A stretch of DNA of 64,000 bases from Hypericum androsaemum (GCA_963995505.1 OZ023198.1:10531141-10595140); one strand, 5' to 3'; positions 45,610-57,442 are shown, numbered from the stretch's first letter. Translations and numbers: made by a program. The notes: generated by a model not told the origin, from the sequence alone.

Positions 45610-48505
45610 TCATTGCGGAGACTCTTGCCTCGGAGTCACTGCTTCTTGAGTCCTCACGGAAGGTGCAGGGGTTGCAACTTCCTGGGTTGTTATGGCTGGT
45701 GCAGGGGCTATTGTGAAATGCAAGCCCCTATGTTGCCCTGCCTGTATCATGAACGCGACCTCCGTTGCTGCAAGAGCTGCAGCTTCCTGTTCAGATGTTG
45801 GAACGAAAAGTTTAGTTCCGATGTCAACGCCGCTGAGAGAACGGAAGGGAAATAAATGGTTAAAAGAAAATTCCGTACTGACCTGTCTTTGCCTTCTTCG
45901 CTGCAATATACTGATGGCCCAAGCCATGATGTAACATGGGAGAAGAAAACCCACAGCACGAAGCAATAAAAGCTGTTGAGAAAAAGATTGGTATTTAGCA
46001 ACTAAATAATGTACATGATGGAAAGGAAACAAGAGTACACATCGACTTACAGAGAAGAATGTAGAAGCGTCATCGTCGTCCCCATCTGAATTAGCAAGGG
46101 ACATGGCATGCCTCAAAAGTAGAAGAGCCATCAACTGCAAAAATGGCAACCAATAAGCTTAAGCCGCGCACGGATCAGTGGCAAAACCTAGCCTGTCCCT
46201 ATCAAACTTCAGCAATTTTTTTATGAAGCAACAGCTACAACAACTTAGTAGAACACTAAAAAGAAATCGAGGAAGAAGAGCTCCGGAAGGGAAGTGACAA
46301 ATGCACCAAGAAACTGAAAGTACGACAAAAAGTTTTTCTTTCTGCATGCTCTAAAAGAGTCCTTTGATCAAATAGATGAGTGCATCATATCACTAAATAA
46401 ATGATGAAATTTTCTGTTCCGATTGCATAAGGATCAGATCTCACACTGAATCAGGAGAGAATAACGGCTTACAATTAGAGCTGCTGAACGGCAAAATGCA
46501 GCTCCACTAGCATTATTATCAGCATACTCGTCATACTCGGCCTCCCGAAAATGGCGTTCTGCAGCCGCCATTGCCAAAATGCGGGGATCATGCAAATGCA
46601 AAGGAGCCCCGGCAATAGACCAGCCATCACTGCAAGAGAGATGTACAAAAAAGTAGAGATTCAGCATGAATTAAGCGGAACTAATCGAAAATGCCAGTAC
46701 GCCACAAAACAAACCCCCCTTGCTAAGCTTACATAGAACACAAAAAAGTTAGATTAAGTGCAAGCAACACGGAAAACTCAGGAAATAGATCTACCTCCTT
46801 ATCTACTGAAATTGTCACAGTAAATTTACCAAATAAATTGTATCAACGCACAGACGATGCACCCCCGGTACATCAAATGCGAAGGCTGCACTATACAAAA
46901 TTAGCACTCACCCGATATCAATGGCTGTTTCTTCTAGCTGCGGGGGAGGCGGTGGAGCTGTATATCCAGGTTCATAAGACTGTTGGTAAGGGAAAGACAA
47001 GTTTCAGAATCAGTAGATCAATAATCATGCCAACTGTAACTGTTTTGCATTGTTTGAAAAAATCAATCAATTCACATAAGATACAAACTAAGTTAATATG
47101 CAGCTAAATCGAGAGCAGATGGTAATCTCTTGCATGAAAAATTTATATGCACTTTACACATTGAATGATTGACCCGGGGTTTTTTTCAAAGTCTCAGGAA
47201 AAAAAAATCTCAGAACCATAATACGGTCTGATTAATTTCCAGTGACAGATTGATGAAGATGAAAGGAAACATCATATGATAGATGGAGTACGCAAGTAGG
47301 GTCAGAAAAACGAGTTCCACAAACTACTGATACAAACAAAGGTCGGATTTCAGAAACATTGCAAACATGGTAAGCAGCAAACTTTGTTCATGAGCATCGG
47401 TAAGGAAAAAACAACATATAAACAATGTCCATAACTATACGAAAGCTGGATTTCACTAGTATTTGGTTACAGAAATTGCTGCAAATATATATGAATCAGT
47501 ATCGGTGCTGTCACACAAGGTCAGAAGATTTATTCACCACCATCAAGCGAAATATGCTTTGTCTTACTAAACTGCTCTTTCCACAGAAGGTAAAAAAGAT
47601 AGAGAAAGTTAATGTTGTCAACTTGCAAAATTTAGTACATGGCATGTTTACATGCAGACAAGTCCCGTTCATGATTTCGTCGCATAGTTTCCAAATAAGT
47701 TCTTCGTACAAAAAGCAGATCCAAGTATGCAACCATAATCATTGGTCTCAAAGAAAATTGTTGATACCTGGTGACATATTTCACAAATTATATCTCCTTT
47801 TTCATTACACCAGCGTTGAACGCATTTCCTGTGAGCAAACTGAAATAGGGATATTAATCAGCTTTCACCATCATCAACAAGACCAATTAACAGGATGGTT
47901 ATAACAACAACAAAAAAGAATCTGCAAGGAATCAAGGGCCGGAATAGAAGGGAACCATCTTCCTACTAAGACCAAGACAGTTACTTTAGCTCATGCAGAG
48001 GTCATATGACAGTCAACACAATCTGAGACTAAACCAACTATGTGAGTGTTCCTAAAGTGATATCAAATTGAAAAGGAAGCAACAACATGCATGTATTTGT
48101 CATTAAATCTGGACAACGTGACGCTACACAGTACAACTACGCAAAAAGGACACTTCAGCCTGCTTCCTGCAATTCAACATCAGGTATTTAGCTTGAAACA
48201 GAGAGAAGCTCCCAAACACGAGATAGTACCTTCAAACTCCCACGACAAGCGCATGGAGTCTCTAGATTGTCAACGCTCTCCTCCTCCTGGCAGATGCGAC
48301 ATTCCACAGTCTGAATGAGTGGCTCATTTTCATCAAACCCACCATGAGGCCCTACTTCCTCAACATCAATCACACAGGAGGATTCACCAGCAGAGTGGGT
48401 GGACGAGCCCTCTCGAGATGATCCTGGCACCTCGGCGCCATGAATTAGTTGAAAACTGGCAGGTGTTATTAGACGGTCAACAGGCAAGATCAGGTGGTCA
48501 CTCAT
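45610..48505 (-). CDS. RING-CH (RINGv, MARCH-like) E3 ubiquitin ligase, 307 aa
   Basis: Coding exons (minus strand): 48505-48230, 47839-47768, 46979-46912, 46629-46473, 46134-46051, 45972-45883, 45786-45610; all introns are GT-AG and phases fit. The C4HC3 RINGv domain is residues ~68-115: CRICQEEESVDNLETPCACR, joined by splicing to FAHRKCVQRWC and CEICHQ. Then a proline stretch (APPPPPQLEE), the plant-specific conserved block DPRILAMAAAERHF with EAEYDEYAD, two membrane-type segments (LMALLLLRHAM and LLLLRAVGFLLPCYIMAWAI), an RRRQRQ stop-transfer-like cluster, and a Gln/Thr/Pro-rich tail. Known family role: membrane-bound E2-recruiting ubiquitin ligases. Substrate is unknown. No stop or frameshift; apparently functional. 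Confidence 0.93.
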
Positions 48506-48511
48506 CCGTGC

Positions 48512-49270
48512 ACTGGAACAAATACCTTCCTGGAAAATCAGGAAGTTAGGACCCTTGGCGTCTGGATGAGTTATTTCATCAGTGATCCTCAGTCTACCAT
48601 CAAACCAGAGACGAAATCGAAAACAGAAGCCGAAACGTTACTCCACAAAATGCAATATCAAAACCAATCGAGCTAATCCAACGCACCAAGGGTACTAAAG
48701 CTAACAATTACTTGAAACAGCAACAAGACCAACAAATCATCACAACTAAAAGGTTGGCACTTCAAACCCCGGGGAGAGGGCCAAAACATCCGAAACAACA
48801 AAAGTCAACCCAATGCAGAACTACGAATCATCAAAAACCCCAAAACGAAACGAAATACCGAAAACCCAAATCCAAATTCTCTTCCTTTTCCTCGCATCAC
48901 TCCTCTTTCTATCCATACACATGAGCAAACAAATAGAGGGCAAAAGGGTAAAACCGGTATATAAAAAATCAAGCTTCATTTCGGAATCACGAAGCACAAC
49001 CCAACCCCAATAAAACCCCCAATCCAATTCATCTCCCATTAATCAAAAGTTCATAACCCCCAAATTGAAATTTCGAAACCCTAATCTTGCTCTTACCCAA
49101 TTTCTTTTACCTGAGATACCAAAAGGGCAGGGGAAACAAAATGCAAGGAATCAACAGGAGGAGGAAGGAAATGGGAAAAAGGTTACCTTAGGAATTTAGC
49201 TTCACAAGAGGAAGAGGAAAAAGAAGAAGAAGATAATAGAAGAGAGAGAAAGGAAGGATCTTTTGAGCTT
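48512..49270 (-). promoter_or_regulatory. 5' leader with intron of the RING-CH gene
   Basis: Donor TAAG|GTAACC ends a leader exon at 49187. Acceptor TTGTTCCAG ends the intron at 48513, leaving six leader bases before the ATG. The leader exon is rich in CTTC/TCTTCTTC on the minus strand (49190-49260), typical of plant 5' UTRs. Transcription start is inferred near 49270. Confidence 0.6.
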
Positions 49271-49529
49271 CTTTAACGGATTTAGGACATGAAAAGTCTG
49301 AAGCTCTTTTGGTCTTTGTTCGGTTGGTAGGACTTTAAATGCTTTGCGTTGTCTTTTTCTTTTCTTTCTATTATTCGTTTTTTAAGTAATTACTTATTTT
49401 GAAAGGAAAATTCAACGACTATTTTTTTATTCATCTCATTCGTCGTAGGCCAAATATTTAAGTTATATGTTCAAATACTCATTCAACGAGATCCGGCGAT
49501 ACAATAGAGGAAGTCCGAAATTTATTCAA

Positions 49530-50301
49530 ATTTTATATAAAAATTATCAAAAATAGAACCTTATATTCCCTGCAGACTTTGTAGATCTTGGATTTTTTTA
49601 GAGGGTAGAGCATAAGTCTAACAATAAAAAATTTGTAGGATCGATGGTAGGGTATGGGTGAAACTCAAAAAACTAGGTTATATGTAAGATCTTACAATAC
49701 CCTACCGTACCTTACCAATTGTCATCCCTATAGGTGGTTTCGATTTCCGTAGGTATGCGAGAAATACCCATACCATATGGGTCGACCCTACCCTTACCCT
49801 ATGTGTTTAAGTTATGTTGACTTTGACTGGGTCTAGGAGTAGTGTATACGTACATGTATAAGTATATATAGGCATAAGTCCATGTTTAGAAATAAGATCT
49901 AGGATAGGGTATGAATCCATACCCTTACTATTTTATCATTCTCTAGATTCTATCCTAATTAGATCATATATGCTATGTAGTCTTGTGTGTAGTATTGTCT
50001 CGAAAAGTGCATTTAGCACATGAGGTATGATAATAAGCGTGCCTGGAAGGTCGGACCCTACATATATCTTGAATTTTTAAAAATTTTATATAGAAGTTGA
50101 TTTTGTGCATACAAATTATCAATAAGTAGAACGTTAAGGGATCGGACCCTACAGACCATGTAGACCCTAGGTCTCGTGGAGGGTAGAGTATGGGTCTCAC
50201 AATAAAAAATTTGCAGCGTAAAAAGTAAGGTATGGGTCCAACTCCACAAACTAGGGTATGGGTAGGGTTCCTACCAATACCCTATCCATTGCCATCTCTA
50301 G
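49530..50301. mobile_element. GGGTAGGGTATGGG-rich repeat with two diverged direct units
   Basis: Units ~49530-49737 and ~50095-50301 share GAGGGTAGAG, AATAAAAAATTTG, GTAKGGTATGGGT and a TACCCTA...TTRYCATC-CTA end. The right end, complement TAGAGATGGCAATGG, resembles plant hAT-type termini. The relation of the units (TIR element or duplicated fragment) is unclear. Confidence 0.5.
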
Positions 50302-50424
50302 ACTTCCGACTAAAATAAAGTTTGTCCAATCATCATACTTTCTCAAATGGCCACAAAAAGAATTTTCTGATTATGAAAAACTGCCCAACGAAAATAAATA
50401 ATTAATAAAATCTTGTTCATCCTC

Positions 50425-50521
50425 TGTAGAAGAGATTTAGGTTGATTTATAAGTGTGCAAGTCTTGAAGATCCACCTACCCATTGAATTAAAGTTTTTCG
50501 TAGAAAATGAAAATTCTTACA
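50425..50521 (+). repeat. Short LTR, left copy (97 bp) with PBS-like flank
   Basis: TGTAGAAGAGATTTAGGTTG ... AAATTCTTACA, followed at once by TAGTATTAGAGCT, a mutated initiator-Met PBS. Direct repeat of 52684-52772. Confidence 0.65.
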
Positions 50522-50928
50522 TAGTATTAGAGCTAAAAAAGTGGATAAGATTTTCTTGAGTTCTAGCCATCACGATCAAATCCACCACCATCCTGTGATA
50601 CTACTGCTTCTCGCTTCTGTCCGTTTCTTTTGTTTGAAGCGATTAATTGCGTTGGTGTTTTTTAAATGAAATCGTTTTGGTTATAAATATCACCGTTATA
50701 ATACAAGTCCCTAATCGTTGTATGAACTAAGCGATTAGTTCTACTATGATGGTGGTTGATCTTGATAACTAATTGGAGTGGGTAAACAATAGGATGGTCT
50801 ATATTATTTTGAAGACGTGCGGGGTGGGGCGTCATTAATGGCTGGCAGCAATTCAAGTTCAGACATGGCACCGATGCCTTGGACACATTCCTGGTAAAAA
50901 TTGAAGTGCATATCAATTTTAAAGAGTT

Positions 50929-51399
50929 TTGGATTTTTCTACACTATCCAGTCATTGTGATTTATGTCTTCGTACCAAACATACTCGGCTACCATTCATT
51001 AATAATACTGTCAAAACCAAGAATTATTTTGAATTGATACATTATGACATTTGGGGACCATATCAGACTCCTTCTTCTACGGGCGCTCACTATTTTCTTA
51101 CAGTCGTCGATGATTTTAGTCGTGGTGTTCAGACATTTTTTATGAAGTACAAATCTGAAGTTAGCAGTTATCTAACGATGTTCTGCAGTATGGTCGAAAA
51201 GTATTTTAACAATGGAGTTAAAAGTATTTGTACTGACAGTGGACCAAAATTCTGCTCCCACACTATGCAACAATATTATGAGGATCATAGTATTGTATTG
51301 CAAACATCTTGTGTTTATACTCCTCAACATAATGGTGTTGTTGAGCGTAAGCATCAGCACATTCTTGAAGTGGCTTCAATTATGAAAAAAAGCATATGA
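50929..51399 (+). pseudogene. Copia integrase fragment
   Basis: A 156-codon open frame: CDLCLRTKHTRLPF (end of the H2C2 zinc domain), ELIHYDIWGPY with the first catalytic Asp, YFLTVVDDFSRGVQTFF, SICTDSGPKF with the second Asp, and TPQHNGVVERKHQHILEVA with the catalytic Glu. The triad is intact, but there is no start or polyprotein context. The zinc-domain histidines would lie upstream, where the frame is broken. Confidence 0.9.
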
Positions 51400-51899
51400 A
51401 GGGGACTATCCAAGATGAACTAGAATTAAGACAACGAGGAGGGATCGACATCCACAAGTATGGCTACATGTTCGGACGAGTTGGATGGTGACTTACTTTC
51501 TGGTCTCATCAAGTCCAATGCATTATGGTAATCTCTTTTCATTAGGGACTTGTGTTATAACGGTGATATTTATAAAGGTATGTTAATTAAGGTGGGGAAG
51601 GATACAATGGTAGGGATGAAGGGTGAAAGGAATACATACAGGTTAGTGGGGCACATAGTTGTAGGTAGAGTCACATCAATGGATTTGAAGGAGTTGGCAA
51701 ATGCTCTTTAAGGAATATGTCGCTTGCATATGAGTAGTAGTCGATTTCTCAACGAATTGGCTAAGTATCTAGATAAGCGATGTCGGGATGAGTCACCATT
51801 AAGTACATAAGTCAGCCAACAAGTCATCGGAAATGGGACACATCAGCTAAGGGATCATCTCCAGACTTTCAGTCGATGATTTTGCTCAATAGGGAATGT

Positions 51900-52555
51900 A
51901 CATGGTCGAGAATCATCCTTCCTACACTTTTTAAGAATATCAAGAGTGTATTTTTATTGATTTAGGATAAGACCCTTAGAGGTCGTCGCAATCTCGATAC
52001 CAAGAAAATACTTGATAATGCCCAAATCTTTAATATCAAGTTGATCATGAAGATGACATTTTACTGACTGAAGCATCTGAGTGTGGTCCTCGACTAAAAT
52101 CATGTCGTCAACATAAATGAGTAAAATCAAAACCCGTGAGCCTTAGCGATAAATAAACATTGCATGATCAGGGTGGGATCGGGTGAAACCCATATTCACA
52201 AAAACTTGGTGAGCTTGCTATACCAAGATCGAAAGGCTTTAAGCCCATATAAGGACTTGTGTAGACGACATACATGGGAGTCCCTGAGTTTGGCAAACCC
52301 TTGAGGAACCTTCATATAGACCTCCTACATCAGATCACCGTGCAAAAAAGCGTTATTGACATGTAGTTAATGAATAAGCCATCATTTCTTGGCGGCTAGT
52401 GCTAGTAGGTATCAAATAGAAACAACTTTAGCTATAGGAGCAAAAGTCTCATGATAGTACATGCCCTCAATTTGTTTGAAACCGCGTGCCACGAGACGTG
52501 CTTTGTAGCGTTCTATTGATCCATCGGGGTAAAATTTGATCTTATATACCCACTT
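51900..52555 (-). pseudogene. Copia reverse transcriptase fragment, opposite strand
   Basis: Minus-strand translation gives [40 protein letters not shown], a VNNAFLHGDL-like motif, [31 protein letters not shown], the catalytic LILLIYVDDMILVEDH and a DLGIIKYFLGIEIA end. Stops and small frame breaks are present (for example after AKVVSI and in YR-GSR). The signature YVDD is intact. Confidence 0.85.
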
Positions 52556-52563
52556 GGAGTATG

Positions 52564-52683
52564 GTATCAGAGTCAATTACTCTAATGAGATCTATGTTGT
52601 GCTCACACGGCCCCCTTGAAAGCACGAGAGGCAGCGTCAAGCCTGTCCAAATCTCAGCCCGATGGGCTTCGTTTGAGGGGGCG
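52564..52683 (+). mobile_element. TRIM-like internal domain (PBS to PPT, about 120 bp)
   Basis: TGGTATCAGAGTC, then about 100 bp of non-coding sequence, then TTTGAGGGGGCG directly before TGTAGTAGAG. This is the layout of terminal-repeat retrotransposons in miniature. Confidence 0.6.
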
Positions 52684-52772
52684 TGTAGTAGAGATTTAGG
52701 CTGATTTATAAGTGTGGAAGATCCACTTACTCATTGCCTTAAGATTTTGGGTAGGAAATGTAAATTCTTATA
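52684..52772 (+). repeat. Short LTR, right copy (about 89 bp)
   Basis: TGTAGTAGAGATTTAGGCTG ... AAATTCTTATA; matches 50425-50521 apart from a gap and scattered changes. Confidence 0.65.
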
Positions 52773-53444
52773 CTCTCGTTTCTATATGAGAACAATCTTA
52801 ATTGATGCCACTTTATAAATCCATAAAGAGCTTATTATTAAGTGATTAGTTTGAAAAAGTATATTATGATAGAGACTAACAAATGAGATATATCAAAGAC
52901 GTCGTTCCTACAAATAATGTTTGACTCTGAAAATAGAAAAAAAATCAAGTTATATGTTTTTGCCGGATTAGTATTGGAGTAAATGTCAAAATGTGATTAG
53001 TATTGGAGAATATGTCAAAATATCTTGCCGGATTAATATTAGAATATTCCGTCTAAAATGTGATTAGTAATGGACGGACGATCCTCTCTATTAATTTGCA
53101 AACAATTACATCCTAACTAGTATAAAATCTCCTCTTGCGAGGTTGCGAGCGCCAATTCGATAAAACTCTATCGCGACAAAAACTTATGGAAAAAATCAGC
53201 AATAGAAAAAGAACACCTCAATATGATAATATCTTGTCTTGATGTTCTTATTGCTACACCTGATTCTTCGTGAGTGGTACAACTAGTTACAACATTACAA
53301 AAAAATACTACATCCTCCAGTCTCAGGATTTTTTTTAAATATCGAACGAGTAAAGTAGTAGGGATTCACCGGGGCAATAATCTCTAGTCTGATTAGTATA
53401 ATGTCGAGATCTATTGCCTAATTACCCACAAATATCCCACACCA
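52773..53444. other. Intergenic, with a diverged short-repeat core
   Basis: A TTGCGAGCGCCAATTCGAT core at 53143 resembles those at 39113 and 39796. Small direct repeats of AATGTGATTAGTA-TGGA occur near 52990-53070. No gene. Confidence 0.5.
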
Positions 53445-53451
53445 ACATTAT

Positions 53452-53515
53452 TGGGCCCATTGGGCTCTATGGGCCTTCATCTCATAAAAAGGCCCATAAG
53501 CTTCAATTATAAATA
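53452..53515 (+). promoter_or_regulatory. DCL-like gene promoter: GGCCCA cluster and TATA box
   Basis: TGGGCCCA (53452-53459), TGGGCT (53461-53466), TGGGCC (53470-53475) and GGCCCA (53491-53496) are site II / TCP-type elements common before plant ribosome-biogenesis and organelle genes. TATAAATA is at 53508-53515, about 100 bp before the ATG. Confidence 0.7.
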
Positions 53516-53608
53516 CCCAGTGGTCTCTTTTGCAAGAACCCTTTTGTCTGAAAGCGAAATAACCGAATTAGGGTTTTAGTTTCACCAAGCTGCTTCCAGC
53601 CCTCATCA

Positions 53609-55045
53609 ATGGCGGAAGAGTCAGTTGCCGAGCCGACAGTGACCGAGGAGGACATGGAACTCGTCGATGCGCCGGAAACCCACGAGCCGAAGAGGCCGAG
53701 GGAGGAGGCGGAGGAGGGAGAGGGAGACGACGCTTCCACTAAGAAGCAGAAGGTAGAGGAGAAGTCGGTGGAGGAGAAAAGGTCGGAGAGTGTAAAGGAA
53801 GGAGAGGAGAAAGGCAAAGAGCCGGAAAAGTCCGACCCGGTTGGACTGGGCCCCAAGAGCTTCGGATCCGCTGTTGAGATGTTCGATTACTTCTACGAAT
53901 TCCTTCACTATTGGACTCCTAATATCAATGTCAACAAGGTAATAATTGATGGAAATTTCTTTTCTTTTTCGTATTTTTATCGCTCCGTTGTTAGGCCTTG
54001 TGGCTAGGAACTACTGGGTTCGTTGGTGTTGTTAGACCATTGTTGAAAGTACGGATAAAGTTTGATGCTTTGCAGACACTTTTTGTGCGCGGACGGGAAT
54101 CGCAATGGGAATGTGGTTCATGTACAATGGGGGTCTGTAGGAATAGGAATGCGAATTGGAAGATAAGGGACATGGTTGTTTGTGGAGGTTGTTTTTATTG
54201 ACCAGATGTATTTGACGGGAATCAGTGTTTATATTACCATTCCAACCGTACCAATGAGAGATCAATGTGTGCCAAGTGGGAAGCAGATAAAGTTGCAATC
54301 TTTGCGGGAATTCGGGATTGGAAGTGGGGAAGATAGAAGTTTTTTCGGTCGAGTGGGTATGATGGTAGACTATCTAATCGTTGATAGCCTCCTTGAATTT
54401 GCCAGACTAAGTTGGTCAATATGATGGCCTTTTGCCTTAGAATTGTCTTCACGATTATTCGATTAGAGGTGCTAATGTTTTGTAGTTGTTTGAATGTTGG
54501 TCTCTCCATCTGGCTTGACTAGTTCAGGGAATTACTCAACTTGGTACTTGAGTGTACAAAGATGGTTCGGTTCTGTTGCAAGAACAGGGCTGTATTTTTA
54601 TCTAAGCTAACTAAATATAGGGTCGATTAAGAAATTGATTCCGTGGTTGAGAGACAAGTGCTGCATGCTTATGGTGAATATATATTTCCTCGCTTTACTG
54701 ATGCTCGTTCTTGGTTGTCCATTCCAGTATGAGTACTTGGTATTGCTGGATCTGCTCAAGAAGGGTCATGCAGAATCCGACAAAAAGATCGGTGTAGGCA
54801 TCAAGGCTTTCAAAGTCGGAAATCATCCAATGTTCAAGAGTCGGTGTTTCTTCCTCATACGAGAAGATGACACCGTAGATGATTTCAGTTTCAGGAAGTG
54901 TGTGGACCATATCCTTTCTCTACCAGAGAACATGAAAATAAAACAAGATGCCAACAAGTCCCTTGCACGGGGCAAGGGTCATCATGGTGGGCGTGGAGGC
55001 GGAGGTGGAAGAGGCCGTGGACGAGGCGGCTATGGGAGGAAGTGA
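53609..55045 (+). CDS. DCL-like (DUF3223) protein, 215 aa, two exons
   Basis: Exon 1 53609-53938 and exon 2 54728-55045; donor AAG|GTAATA, acceptor TTCCAG|TAT, phase 0. The N-terminal half is acidic, with basic patches PKRPREE and TKKQK that could act in nuclear import. The DUF3223/DCL domain starts near residue 82 (GSAVEMFDYFYEFLHYW) and continues across the junction: EYLVLLDLLKKGHAESDKKI, GIKAFKVGNHPMFKSRCFFL, DDFSFRKCVDHIL. The C-terminus is a GGRGGGGGRGRGRGGYGRK RG-box of RNA-binding type. The family founder, tomato DCL, is chloroplast-targeted and needed for plastid rRNA processing. This protein shows no transit peptide, so a nuclear RNA-related role is more likely. Intact. Confidence 0.92.
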
Positions 55046-55969
55046 AAGCTTGTCTCCCACTGATCCTTTATGCAATATCATCTGAACTGTTCGTCTGAGT
55101 CGCTGGCTAAATCATTGGATACTTCTATTTTGTTGTACCAGTTTTGAGTACTGATCCTACCTTTTGCTTTATATGGTGATATAGTATCTACCATTAATTA
55201 TCACGCCTTTTGCCTATTTCCTTGCAGCTTTGAACATTTCGGTTTTGGTAGCAATTATTTTTCACATTGCTCTTATGGCCACTAACCTTTCGAAAATTTT
55301 GTGGTCTTCAAAAAATTTTCCCTTTAATTTCACTCGTAATAAGAAATCACCGTCACATGATCAACAAAATGCAAGTTTTCCAATTATTTCAACCAAAAAT
55401 TTTTGGAAAACTTTTTCAACTAAGAATTACCAATTTTATGTGGTGACTAAGGTGCTAATTGGTATAATGGCATAGACGTAGCATAATTTATGTGAAAAGA
55501 TTTACCTTTAAAAAAAATCAACTCAAAGTGGCTATTGTTTTAAGAAATATAAGTGACTATTAACAAAAATAGATGTTTGCTCATTTTTCAGTTGAATGGA
55601 AGAGTTGGATAGGTAAAGTTATATGTTATTAGGTGAATAATTAATATAGAACTTGAATCTGAATAAATAATAGACTTCTGTTGTAGGATATACAGAGGTT
55701 TTGTCATCATTTACAATTCTAACTGATTACTCGTATAGTGAGTATCTGAATACATGATGTTTACGGAAAGGAACAACATGTACCAAGGTTGGATTGGGTG
55801 TTGTCACTAATAGAGTGAGCAATACCTGAAGTTAATTCTGAGCCGTTGATTTAGGCTGGGCCCCGCATGGATTTTAATCTTAAGGTTGAGATCTACATGC
55901 ATAATACACAAGTACTTTTTTTGTATTTCACCTAAAAACGGCATGAACGTGAGTGCGTCAGACATCAGT
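55046..55969. other. 3' flank of the DCL-like gene; no other gene seen
   Basis: Includes the probable 3' UTR up to about 55200. The ORF at 55230-55475 has no recognisable features. Confidence 0.5.
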
Positions 55970-56245
55970 ACATCTTGTGACATATAATGGTACATCATGC
56001 GACATATACTGGTACACGATGCGACATATACTAGTATACGATACGACATACAATGATATAGCTGAGTTTTACATTGGTACGTTATGCGACATACACTAGT
56101 ACTTCGGCGGTATATAATTGTACAATATGAACATATAGTGGCTCACCATAATACTACAACTACTATACACCATGCGACATACAGTGATAAATAACGCAAG
56201 TACAACTTGTGACATATATTGGTACACCATGCGACATATAAATTG
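55970..56245 (+). repeat. Degenerate minisatellite, about 21-27-bp units
   Basis: About nine to ten units built on TGCGACATATACTGGTACAC, with many changes (GCGACATACAGTGATA, TGTGACATATATTGGTACAC). Spacing is irregular. Confidence 0.75.
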
Positions 56246-56259
56246 CCAAATGACAATAT

Positions 56260-56565
56260 TTTGTGGATGATTTCCTAACTACGAATGATTTTGTGGATGC
56301 TTAGTAGATGTCCTCTTTTGAACAGCAATAAATCTGTATTAATATGCTTATTCGTATTAGTAAGACGTGGATGATTTTGTCATGCCTTTTGTCATTTCAA
56401 ATAGCATGATATGTTATTTCAAAGGATGATTCCCTGACTATGGATGATTTTGTGGATGCTTAGTAGATGTCCTCTTTTGAATAACAGTAAATTCGTGTAA
56501 ACCTGCTTATTCGTATTAGTAAGTTAGTTGATGATTTTGTCATGCCTTATCTTTTGTCATTTCAT
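56260..56565 (+). repeat. Tandem duplication of about 165 bp
   Basis: Bases ~56268-56400 and ~56425-56562 share GGATGATTTTGTGGATGCTT-like starts, AGTAGATGTCCTCTTTTGAA, CTTATTCGTATTAGTAAG and ATGATTTTGTCATGCC. Confidence 0.85.
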
Positions 56566-56734
56566 GCCATTTGATATAACATGTCATGCCATTTTTTTTA
56601 TAGTTTTGCAGTCTTGGAAAGCAATGAGAAATTCTTAATATAATATATCATATACCATAAACTAGTTAACACGAAATATATAACATTTTTTATTACATGA
56701 ACATTATAAAAAGTAAACAAAAAGATGTCATCAT

Positions 56735-57442
56735 CTAGTTGTTGAAACTTCCTCTATGCATTGCATGGAGGAATAGTCTGGCCTCTTCAGTCCATTTGCA
56801 GGATGAGCAGTATAGTTCATAGCGTATATTAATAGCATACCTGTCAATAGCCCACCCTAAACCCCTATGCAAGATTGGGCAGCCATAGTCAAAATGTATA
56901 CCAACTAGACAAATATCCAAGATGTTCTTGTTGTCTCTCCAGTTACGGTTGACCACCATTAATATTTCACGTCGACATGTCTTTATTAGATCATCGTTGG
57001 TCAGATTGTGCTCAAGAAGAACTAGACCCTATTTTTTCCATTCGCCTCCCAAACAAAGAAGTTCAAGCCCATACACATAAATGAAACCGAGATGTCCCAT
57101 ATTGGCAGCCTCCCTTATTTGTTCAAACCCATCGGCCACCATCGCTTCTTGTGGATTGTCAAACATATTTGCAAGGCCATCAATGAAAATTGCATATTTG
57201 CTTCCCTCTGCCACACAAGTTGTGAAGAATGCCAACTTGTTATAGTGTCCCCAACCAACATCAGTGAATCCTATGCTCAGGTTAGCACGTGTGTACACAC
57301 ACCTTTCTTCTGATGCTGCCTTCATAGCCTCACATGTGAAGATGGCATTGTAAAGATCGGGTGAGTGTTCTGCAACACGAGCTAATATTTCTAAAAAAAA
57401 TTTCTGAGGGTGGCCTTGCAGATTTGCTATTACAAAGGGCAA
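56735..57442 (-). pseudogene. F-box protein At2g35280-type, one in-frame stop
   Basis: One minus-strand frame of about 236 codons, interrupted only by TAG at 57031-57029 (GEWKK-stop-GLVLLEHN). The start resembles a diverged F-box (FFLEILARVAEHSPDLYNAI followed by FTCEAMKAASEE). The middle has the Sel1-like FEQIREAANMGHLGFIYVYG, then LLEHNLTNDDLIKTCRREIL and a Cys-containing C-terminal part. This order matches plant F-box proteins of the At2g35280 type, adaptors of SCF ubiquitin ligases. It follows the FAR1/MULE remnant on the same strand and could be captured cargo or simply a neighbour. The call as pseudogene rests on one stop. Confidence 0.65.

Larger units (their letters stand above)
50425..52772. 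mobile_element. Rearranged Ty1/copia element with very short LTRs
   Basis: LTR-like 97/89-bp direct repeats flank a copia integrase on the plus strand (50929-51399) and a copia RT on the minus strand (about 52555-51900). A second PBS (TGGTATCAGAGTC, 52564-52576) lies only about 100 bp before a PPT (GAGGGGGCG) and the right LTR, as in TRIM elements. The parts cannot come from one undisturbed element; inversion or nested insertion is required. Confidence 0.7.

Noticed and set aside
47425..47904. 159-codon plus-strand ORF
   Set aside because: It is antisense to an exon and introns of the RING-CH gene; the minus strand has the conserved domain.
54032..54509. ORFs in the DCL-like intron
   Set aside because: The region is bounded by good splice sites, and flanking exons join in phase to a known domain.
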